Of a stretch of DNA of 7,856 bases, positions 1 to 6,511 are shown in pieces (position 1 is the first letter of the stretch; each line of letters begins with the position of its first letter). The DNA comes from Spirochaetaceae bacterium (GTDB taxonomy: Bacteria; Spirochaetota; Spirochaetia; DSM-27196; Salinispiraceae), in NCBI GenBank assembly GCA_007129335.1, contig SKVS01000007.1, positions 1 to 7,856 of the forward strand, written 5' to 3'. The position numbers were made by a program, and so were the translations under genes. The notes beneath the pieces are model-generated. The model did no database searches, had not been told where the DNA came from, and saw only the letters and a list, made by a program, of their open reading frames with translations.

Positions 1-2012
1 AGTTTTTTGAACAGGACATCCAGAAATCCGTTTTCTCCATGGGTTAGGCTTTCCAGGGCAGTGAATCCCAGGGCTTTCATTCGGGTAAAGGTGTCGGGCT
101 GGTTATACAGATCCCTATCCACATACCACTGGAGAAAACGTCCTCCCTCGTCGGCCACCACCTTCAGGTCATATTCGTCATCCACATCTCGAAAAAACAG
201 CCAGGGTGTCCGGAAGGTGGAATTTACAAAGAACATAGGTGATCCGGGGAGTATACCCAGGTTTACCGCACTCAATGCTCCGTTGTTCAGGGCATTCTGA
301 GCGGTTTCCGGGAGGGTGGATCCCAGGGTATCGGTATAAAAATCATCGAAGGGCATGCCTGCTTCGTATTCCCTGGCGGGTCGCGGGCTGACCATGCGGT
401 AGAAGTAGCGGGCGTTATCGTGGGTAGAGTTCCCGATAATCCAGTGTTCCCCTTCCTTAAACACGTCCTTGAACTTGTCCCATTTGGTGAAGAACCACTT
501 CATTTTTGCGTGAACATTGTGGGCAAAAATCAGGGGGCTCCACTGCTTCGTACGGTCACCGAAGGGGAGGTGCCGATCGAAAACATGGCAGAGGTAGGAT
601 GAGTTATATATCCAGTTCAGGTCATCGGGCCATGGCCGGCCATCCTCAATGTTTATATCCAGTCTTCTGATCAGGGGGGAGTCATTGGCTCTTGGGATTT
701 CCTGGACCACCGTGGACATGGAATGAAGGAAATCATCGTCTTGTATTTTCAATCCGGTTACCGGGTCTATGTCCTGAACAAAATCCTGTCCCCCATCCAC
801 CCGAATAGAGTCAACACCGAAATTGTTTTTCCTGCGGTACATTTCCAGGAGAATAGCCCGAATAACCGGATGACCGTAGTTGACGTCCCGGCCGTACATG
901 TTCGAACCTTTCAGGTACTGGGAGTGAGTATATTTTATGTCGTCGGAAGGACTTGGTTTATCGTAGGTCGCCAGCAACTGACCACCCTGAAAATCAGCGT
1001 GACCGAGCACCGAGTCCAGGCAAAGGCCTATTGGCTTGTGGGGCATGGTATGGAGGGTCTCAATGAACTCCAAAAACTCATCGGGTCTACAGGTTTCCAA
1101 AAGGGATGGATTTACTGCAGCTGTGCCGTATATGACCACATCGTAACCCCATCCCTGAATATTTGGCTTTTTCAGCCGTACTTCCAGTTCACGTTCTCCA
1201 TCCTGAAGAATTGTAAAGAATTCCCCGGTTCCCCGGGAGTTCCGCTCGGCCTGAGGGACCTCGGGCATGAGCTCTATACTGTCGTAACCGACAAAGTTTT
1301 GTTCAGCGGGGCTGAGATACTCGAAAGAGCTGCCAGATCCTTCGTCAATGGCAGTCTGGATTTTTTGTCCAATGCTTCGGTACATCCTGGTCAGGGCTGC
1401 AAGGGTACCTTCGGAGGTAGCGGTTTGCACGTGTATTTCCAGGGTCGAGCCGATGTCCCGGGCACGGTAGGAACCATCGGGAAATATAGTCTTGAAATAG
1501 GTACTGAAGTAGGAAAGGTCTTTGCGGTTTTCCAGCATTGACCGGATGTCGTAAACCTCCGGTGGTGCAATGACCCCCAGGGGCATGGATTGGGCAAGAG
1601 GATCCTTGATTCGGTGGACTGTTCCGTTTTTTGTGGTGTAAAGAAGGGTGTACAGGGAACCCAGGGTAGTCTTGGTACCGATTGATACTCCCGTGTACGA
1701 ACCGAAAACAAAATCTCCGAACTGTTCAACGGGTACCAGGGTGCGGGTAAACCGGCAAACCTGTCCTTCTTTTCGAATGTTCTCAGCAGTGTATCCCGGG
1801 GGAGGGCTCAGGAATTCCACCTGGAGCAGGCTGGCATCCTGAGCCGCCGGAACATAGAAACCTAGCTGGGTTGTATTGGGCTTCTGTATGGTACAGCCCA
1901 GAACATTTCGGGCAATATCCCTGGCAGTTTCAAAATCCGGTGTGGAAGATGTCAGGTTTTTTTTCAGATACTCACCTGTTTCAGCGGTTTTCTTTTTGTC
2001 CAGAACGATCAT
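1..2012 (-). CDS. GH13-family glycoside hydrolase, probably glucosylglycerol hydrolase-like (partial, C-terminus off the left edge)
   Basis: The frame is open for 670 codons from ATG 2012 to the window edge, so the C-terminus is missing. Residues 1-230 resemble the beta-sandwich that precedes the barrel in many GH13 enzymes. The alpha-amylase regions then follow in order: a beta-2 segment near 241-251 (VGYDSIELMPE); region I with D333 and H338 (DSVLGH); region II with R404 and D406, the predicted nucleophile (IRVDGG); region III with E456, the predicted acid/base (INIEDGRPW); and region IV with H531 and D532 (NSTHDN). All three catalytic acids are present, so it should be active on an alpha-glucoside. 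No signal peptide is visible, which suggests a cytoplasmic enzyme. The overall pattern resembles GghA, which hydrolyses the osmolyte glucosylglycerol to glucose and glycerol. Membership of GH13 is near certain; the substrate is an inference. Alternatives are another GH13 alpha-glucosidase or a glucosylglycerate-active enzyme. The start is fixed by a well-placed AGGAG, and the gene is probably co-translated with eda just upstream. Confidence 0.85.
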   Translation of the reverse strand, partial: MIVLDKKKTAETGEYLKKNLTSSTPDFETARDIARNVLGCTIQKPNTTQLGFYVPAAQDASLLQVEFLSPPPGYTAENIRKEGQVCRFTRTLVPVEQFGDFVFGSYTGVSIGTKTTLGSLYTLLYTTKNGTVHRIKDPLAQSMPLGVIAPPEVYDIRSMLENRKDLSYFSTYFKTIFPDGSYRARDIGSTLEIHVQTATSEGTLAALTRMYRSIGQKIQTAIDEGSGSSFEYLSPAEQNFVGYDSIELMPEVPQAERNSRGTGEFFTILQDGERELEVRLKKPNIQGWGYDVVIYGTAAVNPSLLETCRPDEFLEFIETLHTMPHKPIGLCLDSVLGHADFQGGQLLATYDKPSPSDDIKYTHSQYLKGSNMYGRDVNYGHPVIRAILLEMYRRKNNFGVDSIRVDGGQDFVQDIDPVTGLKIQDDDFLHSMSTVVQEIPRANDSPLIRRLDINIEDGRPWPDDLNWIYNSSYLCHVFDRHLPFGDRTKQWSPLIFAHNVHAKMKWFFTKWDKFKDVFKEGEHWIIGNSTHDNARYFYRMVSPRPAREYEAGMPFDDFYTDTLGSTLPETAQNALNNGALSAVNLGILPGSPMFFVNSTFRTPWLFFRDVDDEYDLKVVADEGGRFLQWYVDRDLYNQPDTFTRMKALGFTALESLTHGENGFLDVLFKK

Positions 2013-2018
2013 GCTTTA

Positions 2019-2023
2019 CTCCT
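2019..2023 (-). promoter_or_regulatory. Ribosome-binding site of the GH13 gene
   Basis: AGGAG lies six bases before ATG 2012, inside the 18-base gap after the eda stop codon. The gap is too short for a separate promoter of the usual kind, so this site supports eda and the GH13 gene being read from one mRNA. Confidence 0.8.
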
Positions 2024-2030
2024 GCCTGGT

Positions 2031-2675
2031 TTAATTCTTGTTTCGAATTTCGTCCACCAACCGTACAGCCTGGGAACTCAGCTGGGTAATTTCATCCCAG
2101 TTTCCCTGGGCAATTGCCTTAGGTGGTACCATCCAGCTTCCCCCGACAGCAAGAACCCTGGGATGCCTCAGGTAGTCTTGCATATTCCCCAGGGAAACAC
2201 CTCCGGTAGGGAAAAACATAACCTGGGGAAAGGGTGCGCTCAGGGCGTTCAACATCCCCAGGCCGCCAGAAGGTTCGGCAGGGAAGAATTTCAGGGAGGT
2301 AAGACCTTTTTTTAGTGCCCGTTGGATTTCGGTGGGTGTTACTACCCCCGGGAAGAAGGGGATGTCATTTGTCAGGGTAAAATCGGCTATTTCATCATCG
2401 TATCCCGGGCTTACCAGAAATCTGGCGCCGGCAGCAATGGCCCGTCTGGCCTGTTCCAGGGTTATAACCGTGCCTGCTCCAAGGAGCATGTCGGGAAACT
2501 GCCTGGCAATGCGGGTAATACTCTGTTCGGCAGCATCGGTACGGAAGGTTATTTCTGCAAGGGGCAAATTGCCTCGAAGCAGAGCCTGGGCAAGGGGTAC
2601 TGCCTGATCTGGTGAATCAAGCTTAATTACAGGGACGAGTCCCGTGGTAGAAATACCAGTAATTACCGTTTTCAT
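2031..2675 (-). CDS. eda: KDPG/KHG aldolase (2-dehydro-3-deoxyphosphogluconate aldolase)
   Basis: This 214-residue protein matches the usual length of the class I KDPG/KHG aldolases, which cleave 2-keto-3-deoxy-6-phosphogluconate to pyruvate and glyceraldehyde 3-phosphate by Schiff-base chemistry in the cytoplasm. The family landmarks are all visible: PVIKL at 15-19; EITFRT at 41-46, with E41 and R45 equivalent to E. coli E45 and R49; GAGTV at 66-70; LVSPGYDDE at 87-95; FFPGVVTP at 107-114; the Schiff-base lysine K129 in LKFFPAE; the phosphate-binding PTGGV at 156-160; and VGGSWMVP at 177-184. The enzyme therefore looks intact. An in-frame TAA two codons upstream of ATG 2675 leaves this ATG as the natural start, yet no Shine-Dalgarno sequence is present; a promoter-like element ends six bases before it instead. 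No edd, kdgK or uronate gene is visible, so the source of its substrate is unknown. It is followed after 18 bases by the GH13 gene. Confidence 0.95.
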   Translation of the reverse strand: MKTVITGISTTGLVPVIKLDSPDQAVPLAQALLRGNLPLAEITFRTDAAEQSITRIARQFPDMLLGAGTVITLEQARRAIAAGARFLVSPGYDDEIADFTLTNDIPFFPGVVTPTEIQRALKKGLTSLKFFPAEPSGGLGMLNALSAPFPQVMFFPTGGVSLGNMQDYLRHPRVLAVGGSWMVPPKAIAQGNWDEITQLSSQAVRLVDEIRNKN

Positions 2676-2681
2676 GGTTTA

Positions 2682-2710
2682 AGCTTACCGGCATGGTCCC
2701 GGTGGATCAA
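2682..2710 (-). promoter_or_regulatory. Candidate promoter of eda, predicted to give a leaderless mRNA
   Basis: Read on the minus strand, TTGATC (2710-2705) is followed by 17 bases, then TAAGCT (2687-2682), then six bases, then ATG 2675. The -10 element is weak against TATAAT but fits TAnnnT. The same spacing occurs upstream of the HAD and metallopeptidase genes, which is the main reason to take it seriously. Initiation would fall at or beside the start codon. Confidence 0.45.
2687..2703. promoter_or_regulatory. Inverted repeat in the eda promoter spacer, possible operator
   Basis: ACCGG and CCGGT form a perfect 5-base dyad separated by seven bases. The dyad almost exactly fills the spacer between the proposed -35 and -10 elements of eda, a classic place for a repressor to bind. 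The arms are short and G+C-rich, so chance is possible. No T-run follows on either strand, so a terminator is unlikely. Confidence 0.3.
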
Positions 2711-2754
2711 GGAAAATTTCTGAAAAGTTCTGCCAGTGCATCGAAGCTTGTTGT

Positions 2755-3501
2755 TTATACCAGGGACAGAAGGTGCTGAATATCTCCATCGGGAATAATA
2801 TGGGTTGCAATCTCCGGTGCATCCTGGAGCCAGGAATCCCTGCTGTGATTTGTATGAAGGTAGGCACTGTGGATACCGCAGGAATAGGCAATTTGTATGT
2901 CGGTGGTAAGGTCGTTCCCGGTCATGATTGCCCGGGATGGGTCAATTTCTTCCTGTTGCAAAAGCCCCAGGAGAAAGCCGGGATCGGGTTTGCTCCGGCC
3001 CTTCTCACTGGAAATGAATATTTCCTTGAAGAAGGGGGTTAGTCCTAGGGAATCCAGCTCCGGTCGGGTAAAGCCTCCCTGGGCGTTGGACAGGAGGTAA
3101 AGATCCTTCCCCTTTTGGACCAGAGCTTCCAGGGTAGGAATAGTATTGGGATAGAGGAAAATATACTGGGTAGACAAAATGCGGAAAAAACGGGTGGTGT
3201 GTTCCAGAAGGTTGTTCTGGGGTGTGACTCCCTTTTCCTCGAACAGGTCGGCAAAAACCGGTTCCAGGGGGGTGTCGGGCCAGGGGGTGTAACTCTTTTG
3301 GGAAAGGTGCAGGGTAACCCTGTGGTGGTAAGCTTGTTTCAGTTCCTGGGCTCCCCAGCGTGCACCGTTGTACCGAAAATGCATGGACAGCTTCTCCCAG
3401 AAGGCTGGGGACTGCTCATCCGTCTGTATGTCCAAAAGGGTTCCGTACAGGTCAAAGATGAAAGCCTGGTATGGAGCTTCTGGATGTGTAGTGCTTATCA
3501 T
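2755..3501 (-). CDS. HAD-superfamily hydrolase, haloacid dehalogenase/phosphatase type
   Basis: This 248-residue cytoplasmic protein has the HAD subfamily I order. Motif I is FDLYGTLLD with nucleophile D17; a helical C1 cap occupies roughly 22-105; motif II is LLSNA with S138; motif III is SKPDP with K171; and motif IV is GNDLTTD with D197 and D201. The residue two positions after the nucleophile is Y19, not the Asp used as acid/base by most HAD phosphatases. D-x-Y is the form seen in 2-haloacid dehalogenases and some uncharacterised relatives. Motif IV nevertheless keeps the acidic metal-binding pattern of phosphatases, so the reaction cannot be assigned; a sugar-phosphate or phosphoglycolate-like phosphatase is the main alternative. 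ATG 3501 follows an in-frame TAG four codons upstream, and no clear Shine-Dalgarno is present. The gene begins 49 bases after the metallopeptidase stop and ends 79 bases before eda. Confidence 0.88.
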   Translation of the reverse strand: MISTTHPEAPYQAFIFDLYGTLLDIQTDEQSPAFWEKLSMHFRYNGARWGAQELKQAYHHRVTLHLSQKSYTPWPDTPLEPVFADLFEEKGVTPQNNLLEHTTRFFRILSTQYIFLYPNTIPTLEALVQKGKDLYLLSNAQGGFTRPELDSLGLTPFFKEIFISSEKGRSKPDPGFLLGLLQQEEIDPSRAIMTGNDLTTDIQIAYSCGIHSAYLHTNHSRDSWLQDAPEIATHIIPDGDIQHLLSLV

Positions 3502-3507
3502 GGGCAG

Positions 3508-3536
3508 AACCTATCAGGAAGAACTGGGTATTTCAA
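3508..3536 (-). promoter_or_regulatory. Candidate promoter of the HAD gene, predicted to give a leaderless mRNA
   Basis: On the minus strand, TTGAAA (3536-3531, five of six matches to TTGACA) is followed by 17 bases, TAGGTT (3513-3508), six bases and ATG 3501. It lies wholly inside the 49-base gap after the metallopeptidase gene. The -10 is poor except for TAnnnT. It shares its geometry with the eda and metallopeptidase upstream regions. Confidence 0.45.
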
Positions 3537-3550
3537 TGGTTTTTGCATAC

Positions 3551-6376
3551 TCATTCAAAAATTATCCGGTAAAAAACAGCATTTGCCACCGGGTCCCGGA
3601 AGGTTTGTTCCAGTTCAATGCCCAGGGTAAAGGGAATCCGCTCCAGGGTGCCCAGGTGTCCCAGGTAAAAGGTATAACCGGTTCGAACATACACTGAGTC
3701 CAAATAATCGGCATTCACCAAGGCATTTCTATAGCCTGCCCTGATCCATCCGTGGCGAACATACACATTCCCGGGTACCGGTGTAGAAATATCGAAACGG
3801 AATCCGGCTGATGTGTCGGATTTTAAAAAATACGGGCTGACATCTCCGGAATACCATCCATAGGATGAATATGCTTGCTGGGGCTCAGTCAGTCCAGGAG
3901 AAATGCTTCCTCCAAGGAGGGTACCCAGGGGGTGGAAGCCCAGGGCAGGGTGAAGTACTTGGTAGCCTCGAATTTCTGATCTCATTCCGATGATTGGAAT
4001 AGCCAGGTCTAAATTGCCTCTGATATAGGAAACTATTTCAGGAGATTCTCCAGAGAAATCCCCAAATCCTTCCCAGCCTAAGGTAATTCCAAATCCTCGA
4101 AGGTTATAGGGAGGAAAGACCCCTCCGGAAAACTGACTGTATCCCATGGAAGCACGAACCGGAAGAACGGGTTTCTGGAAGTCCCATGAATAGGGATTGG
4201 TCTCAGGCAAGCCGGCTGCAGGAAAAATTGCTCTGGTAGTAATGGACCACTGAAAACGCCTGTGCTGGGGAAAAAACCAGTGAACTCCCGACAGGGAGAG
4301 GGAGGGGATTAGCTGTCGCTCTGTCTGGGGGAAAAGTTCGTTAGCCAGGTACAACCGGTCACTCAGTCCAAGACTCAGGTCAAAAGGGAAGGCAGCGGTG
4401 GTAAATCCTATTCCAAAATCAACAAAACCTGGATTCCAAATATAGGCGGCATCGGTTTCCAGACTCAGGGTTTCGGTAGGATCCGATGCATAGGTCATAA
4501 AACCTGCACCCCGAATGAGGTCGGTAGGAGTTTGAGCAAACTCATCCAGATAAAGGCGGGGCAGGCGCAGCTGGGGCAGGAGAATTCCGGTTATGGGGTA
4601 ATACTTCCTGGGAGAAAATTCCTGTTGTACTGTGGAGGGAGGAGGTCCGGGATTGAAGGGGATCCACCGGGTATCTACCTGTTTAAAATGAATAGCATCA
4701 TTATTCCAGGGGAATTCCATGAGGGTATGTCCCCGGGAGAATGCTCCCACATACACAATATCGGGGTTTTGGGTACCCCGGTAATTGACCAGGGCTGGAA
4801 ACCGAACCCCTCCGGAGAGCGGGGTTGTCTGGATGCTCATTCCTTCCCGGGTAAGGTGGCCTAATTTGAACAGGGTATGGTCATTATCGTAGGAAAATAC
4901 CACATGTCCCCGTTGAATGTTCAGGTTGCGAATACCGTTTACCGGTTCGGATGTTTGAAGGATCTGAACCTCTCGGGAATGAATGTGTACCCGGGCAAGG
5001 TAATGGGTACCTTCATTCTGGAGAAGGAAATGTATCCAGTTGTCCTGGAAGGAACCGGGAAATGATGGCACCTGGGTCGGAGTTCCTGAAAAGAGTATCT
5101 GTTCAGTCCCGTTTTCCAGGAGGATGAGGTCTGTTGTATAGCCCCGAACCCGAACAGCAACAATACCCTGGGGAACAAAGGCGGCTTCGGCCAGGCCGGC
5201 TGCAAGGTTGCGGTCCAGATACCCTTGTTTCTCCAAATCGTAGAGCTTGAGGACCCTTTGGGGGAGACCCCGGTTTCCGGTTTGGGAGACACTGAGCAGG
5301 AGTTGGGTTCCATCGGGGGAAATGTCGATCCGGTTCAGGGAGGTATCCATTGGGACGAGCTGTCGGGAAGTTCGGGTTGTTACATCGAACTGGTGTAAAC
5401 CGTCTATTCCTCCGTAGTACACAAAATTGTCCCGGGCGGTAATTCCCTGCACAAGATCTAACTCGGTGGTCAGGGGGCGAACATCGGTTACCACGGGTGT
5501 CTGAATACTGATCCAGCGTCGAAAACCTTCCCACGCTGAATCGAAATTAACACCGAAAGCCCGCTCGAATGCCCCCTGAATGAATAGAATATCCTTCATT
5601 GGCCTTCCGCTGCCAAACTCTTTCCATATTTGGGCATAGGCCTGGATTCCATAGGTCTCATGGAGATACCGGGAAAATCCGGCCCCGTATATATACCAAG
5701 CGCCGAAGGGGTAGGGGCTTCGGATCGATGCGGTTTCGTGAAAGGTCATGAACCGGTTTTCGATGATATCCTGTTGAATAATGGAAAGATAATCGGTGTC
5801 GTGGGCTCTGCCGTACCCATCGAGGCTTTCGAAAAGGATGGCAACTCCTTCTATAAAATTACCCGGAGCGGTAAATAGGGCAGGTGCAACAAAATCCCCT
5901 ACCACCAGCGACAGGAAGTTCCAGAAGGGAGAGCGAATAGTCAGGGAAACCGCGTGGGTAAGTTCGTGGAGGAACAGCTTGTACAAGGTATCATTAAACA
6001 GGGCAAAACCGCTGTTCGGGAGTATTGGAGCCTCGTACAGGACAATTCGGTTCGATGGATAGGGGGTAAAATACCCATTCAATTCCTGGGAGTCCGGGGT
6101 TATGACCACATCCAGGTGCAGATTCATGGGAACATTCAGGAGATCAGCGACCTCAGCGTAGACATCGTCAGCCATGGCAGCAAGGGTCATGGCTGAATTG
6201 CCCGAGGCTTCGGGAAATATAATGGTGAAGTATTGGGTTTGAATTTGGTATAACCGGTGGTTCTGACTGAATGTCTGGGAGTATGTACGGGTCAAGGGGA
6301 GCATGACCAAGAAGGTAAGGAATCCCAGAAGAAGGAGTTTCTTCCTGGGATGAAATAATTGATTAAGTCGGTTCAT
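3551..6376 (-). CDS. Exported zinc metallopeptidase (peptidase MA-like) with propeller-like middle and outer-membrane-barrel-like C-terminus
   Basis: The protein has 941 residues. It begins with a signal peptide: RKK at 11-13, a hydrophobic stretch at 14-28, and plausible cleavage near S33/Q34. Residues about 45-290 form a gluzincin-type domain with HELTH at 137-141 and a likely third zinc ligand E176 in NFIEGVA, 35 residues after the second His, as in peptidase-MA-like proteins. Residues about 300-570 contain WD40/TolB-like repeats, for example ISPDGTQLLLS at 352-362. From about 620 to the end there are alternating amphipathic strands rich in Gly and aromatics, with turns such as YNLRGFG (757-763), which suggests an outer-membrane beta-barrel. 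The last residues are YRIIFE, so the typical terminal Phe is followed by one Glu. The domain order is read from sequence; barrel and protease activity are inferred, and the substrate is unknown. TGA lies directly before the ATG and no Shine-Dalgarno is visible. It sits between enzyme genes without an evident functional link. Confidence 0.85.
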   Translation of the reverse strand: MNRLNQLFHPRKKLLLLGFLTFLVMLPLTRTYSQTFSQNHRLYQIQTQYFTIIFPEASGNSAMTLAAMADDVYAEVADLLNVPMNLHLDVVITPDSQELNGYFTPYPSNRIVLYEAPILPNSGFALFNDTLYKLFLHELTHAVSLTIRSPFWNFLSLVVGDFVAPALFTAPGNFIEGVAILFESLDGYGRAHDTDYLSIIQQDIIENRFMTFHETASIRSPYPFGAWYIYGAGFSRYLHETYGIQAYAQIWKEFGSGRPMKDILFIQGAFERAFGVNFDSAWEGFRRWISIQTPVVTDVRPLTTELDLVQGITARDNFVYYGGIDGLHQFDVTTRTSRQLVPMDTSLNRIDISPDGTQLLLSVSQTGNRGLPQRVLKLYDLEKQGYLDRNLAAGLAEAAFVPQGIVAVRVRGYTTDLILLENGTEQILFSGTPTQVPSFPGSFQDNWIHFLLQNEGTHYLARVHIHSREVQILQTSEPVNGIRNLNIQRGHVVFSYDNDHTLFKLGHLTREGMSIQTTPLSGGVRFPALVNYRGTQNPDIVYVGAFSRGHTLMEFPWNNDAIHFKQVDTRWIPFNPGPPPSTVQQEFSPRKYYPITGILLPQLRLPRLYLDEFAQTPTDLIRGAGFMTYASDPTETLSLETDAAYIWNPGFVDFGIGFTTAAFPFDLSLGLSDRLYLANELFPQTERQLIPSLSLSGVHWFFPQHRRFQWSITTRAIFPAAGLPETNPYSWDFQKPVLPVRASMGYSQFSGGVFPPYNLRGFGITLGWEGFGDFSGESPEIVSYIRGNLDLAIPIIGMRSEIRGYQVLHPALGFHPLGTLLGGSISPGLTEPQQAYSSYGWYSGDVSPYFLKSDTSAGFRFDISTPVPGNVYVRHGWIRAGYRNALVNADYLDSVYVRTGYTFYLGHLGTLERIPFTLGIELEQTFRDPVANAVFYRIIFE

Positions 6377-6382
6377 TCAGAA

Positions 6383-6411
6383 AATGTAGTCTAGTTCTCT
6401 TTTGAAAACAA
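6383..6411 (-). promoter_or_regulatory. Candidate promoter of the metallopeptidase gene, predicted to give a leaderless mRNA
   Basis: On the minus strand, TTGTTT (6411-6406) is followed by 17 bases, TACATT (6388-6383, four of six matches to TATAAT), six bases and ATG 6376. No Shine-Dalgarno lies between the -10 and the ATG. An imperfect dyad with CTCTT and AAGAG arms (6397-6414) overlaps the -35 and could bind a regulator. This is the best of the three promoters with this geometry. Confidence 0.5.
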
Positions 6412-6493
6412 GAGATTTGAACAGTGCAAACCCATTTGGCACCGATGCAGGGGGAAGGAGTCCCTATATTGCAGCATTTGCCCCGGAGCTTTA

Positions 6494-6508
6494 CCACTGC
6501 CTCAGTGG
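6494..6508. repeat. Small hairpin just downstream of the glycosyltransferase gene
   Basis: CCACTG and CAGTGG form a perfect 6-base stem with a 3-base loop, starting four bases after the TAG stop of the glycosyltransferase. No T-run follows on the minus strand (TAAAGC comes next), so it is not a standard intrinsic terminator, but it could stabilise the mRNA end or cause pausing. The rest of the 135-base gap (6377-6511) holds only the metallopeptidase promoter candidate and a 28-codon ORF with no sign of being real. Confidence 0.4.
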
Positions 6509-6511
6509 GAA

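Noticed and set aside
181..210. A possible frameshift at the A-run in the GH13 gene
   Set aside because: Translation through the six-A run keeps one open frame with sensible sequence on both sides (RTPWLFFRDVDDEYDLK), so no shift is needed.
723..1541. A 272-codon plus-strand ORF
   Set aside because: It lies entirely antisense to the GH13 gene, whose frame contains all the ordered catalytic motifs. Its translation shows no recognisable domain.
2707..2757. The HAD frame continues for 16 helix-like codons after its TAA before reaching TGA, suggesting readthrough or a recent nonsense mutation
   Set aside because: The protein already ends with the usual C-terminal helix of the family (DIQHLLSLV) and has a normal length, so TAA is most likely the true stop.
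2685..2891. A 68-codon minus-strand ORF across the HAD end and the gap to eda
   Set aside because: It overlaps the HAD coding region in another frame, has no ribosome-binding site and no family resemblance.
6391..6477. A 28-codon minus-strand ORF between the glycosyltransferase and the metallopeptidase
   Set aside because: It has no Shine-Dalgarno sequence or TAnnnT element at the right distance and no recognisable protein character. It also runs through the promoter candidate of the metallopeptidase.
6494..6508. The hairpin after the glycosyltransferase as a rho-independent terminator
   Set aside because: The stem is only six base pairs and no T-run follows it on the transcribed strand.
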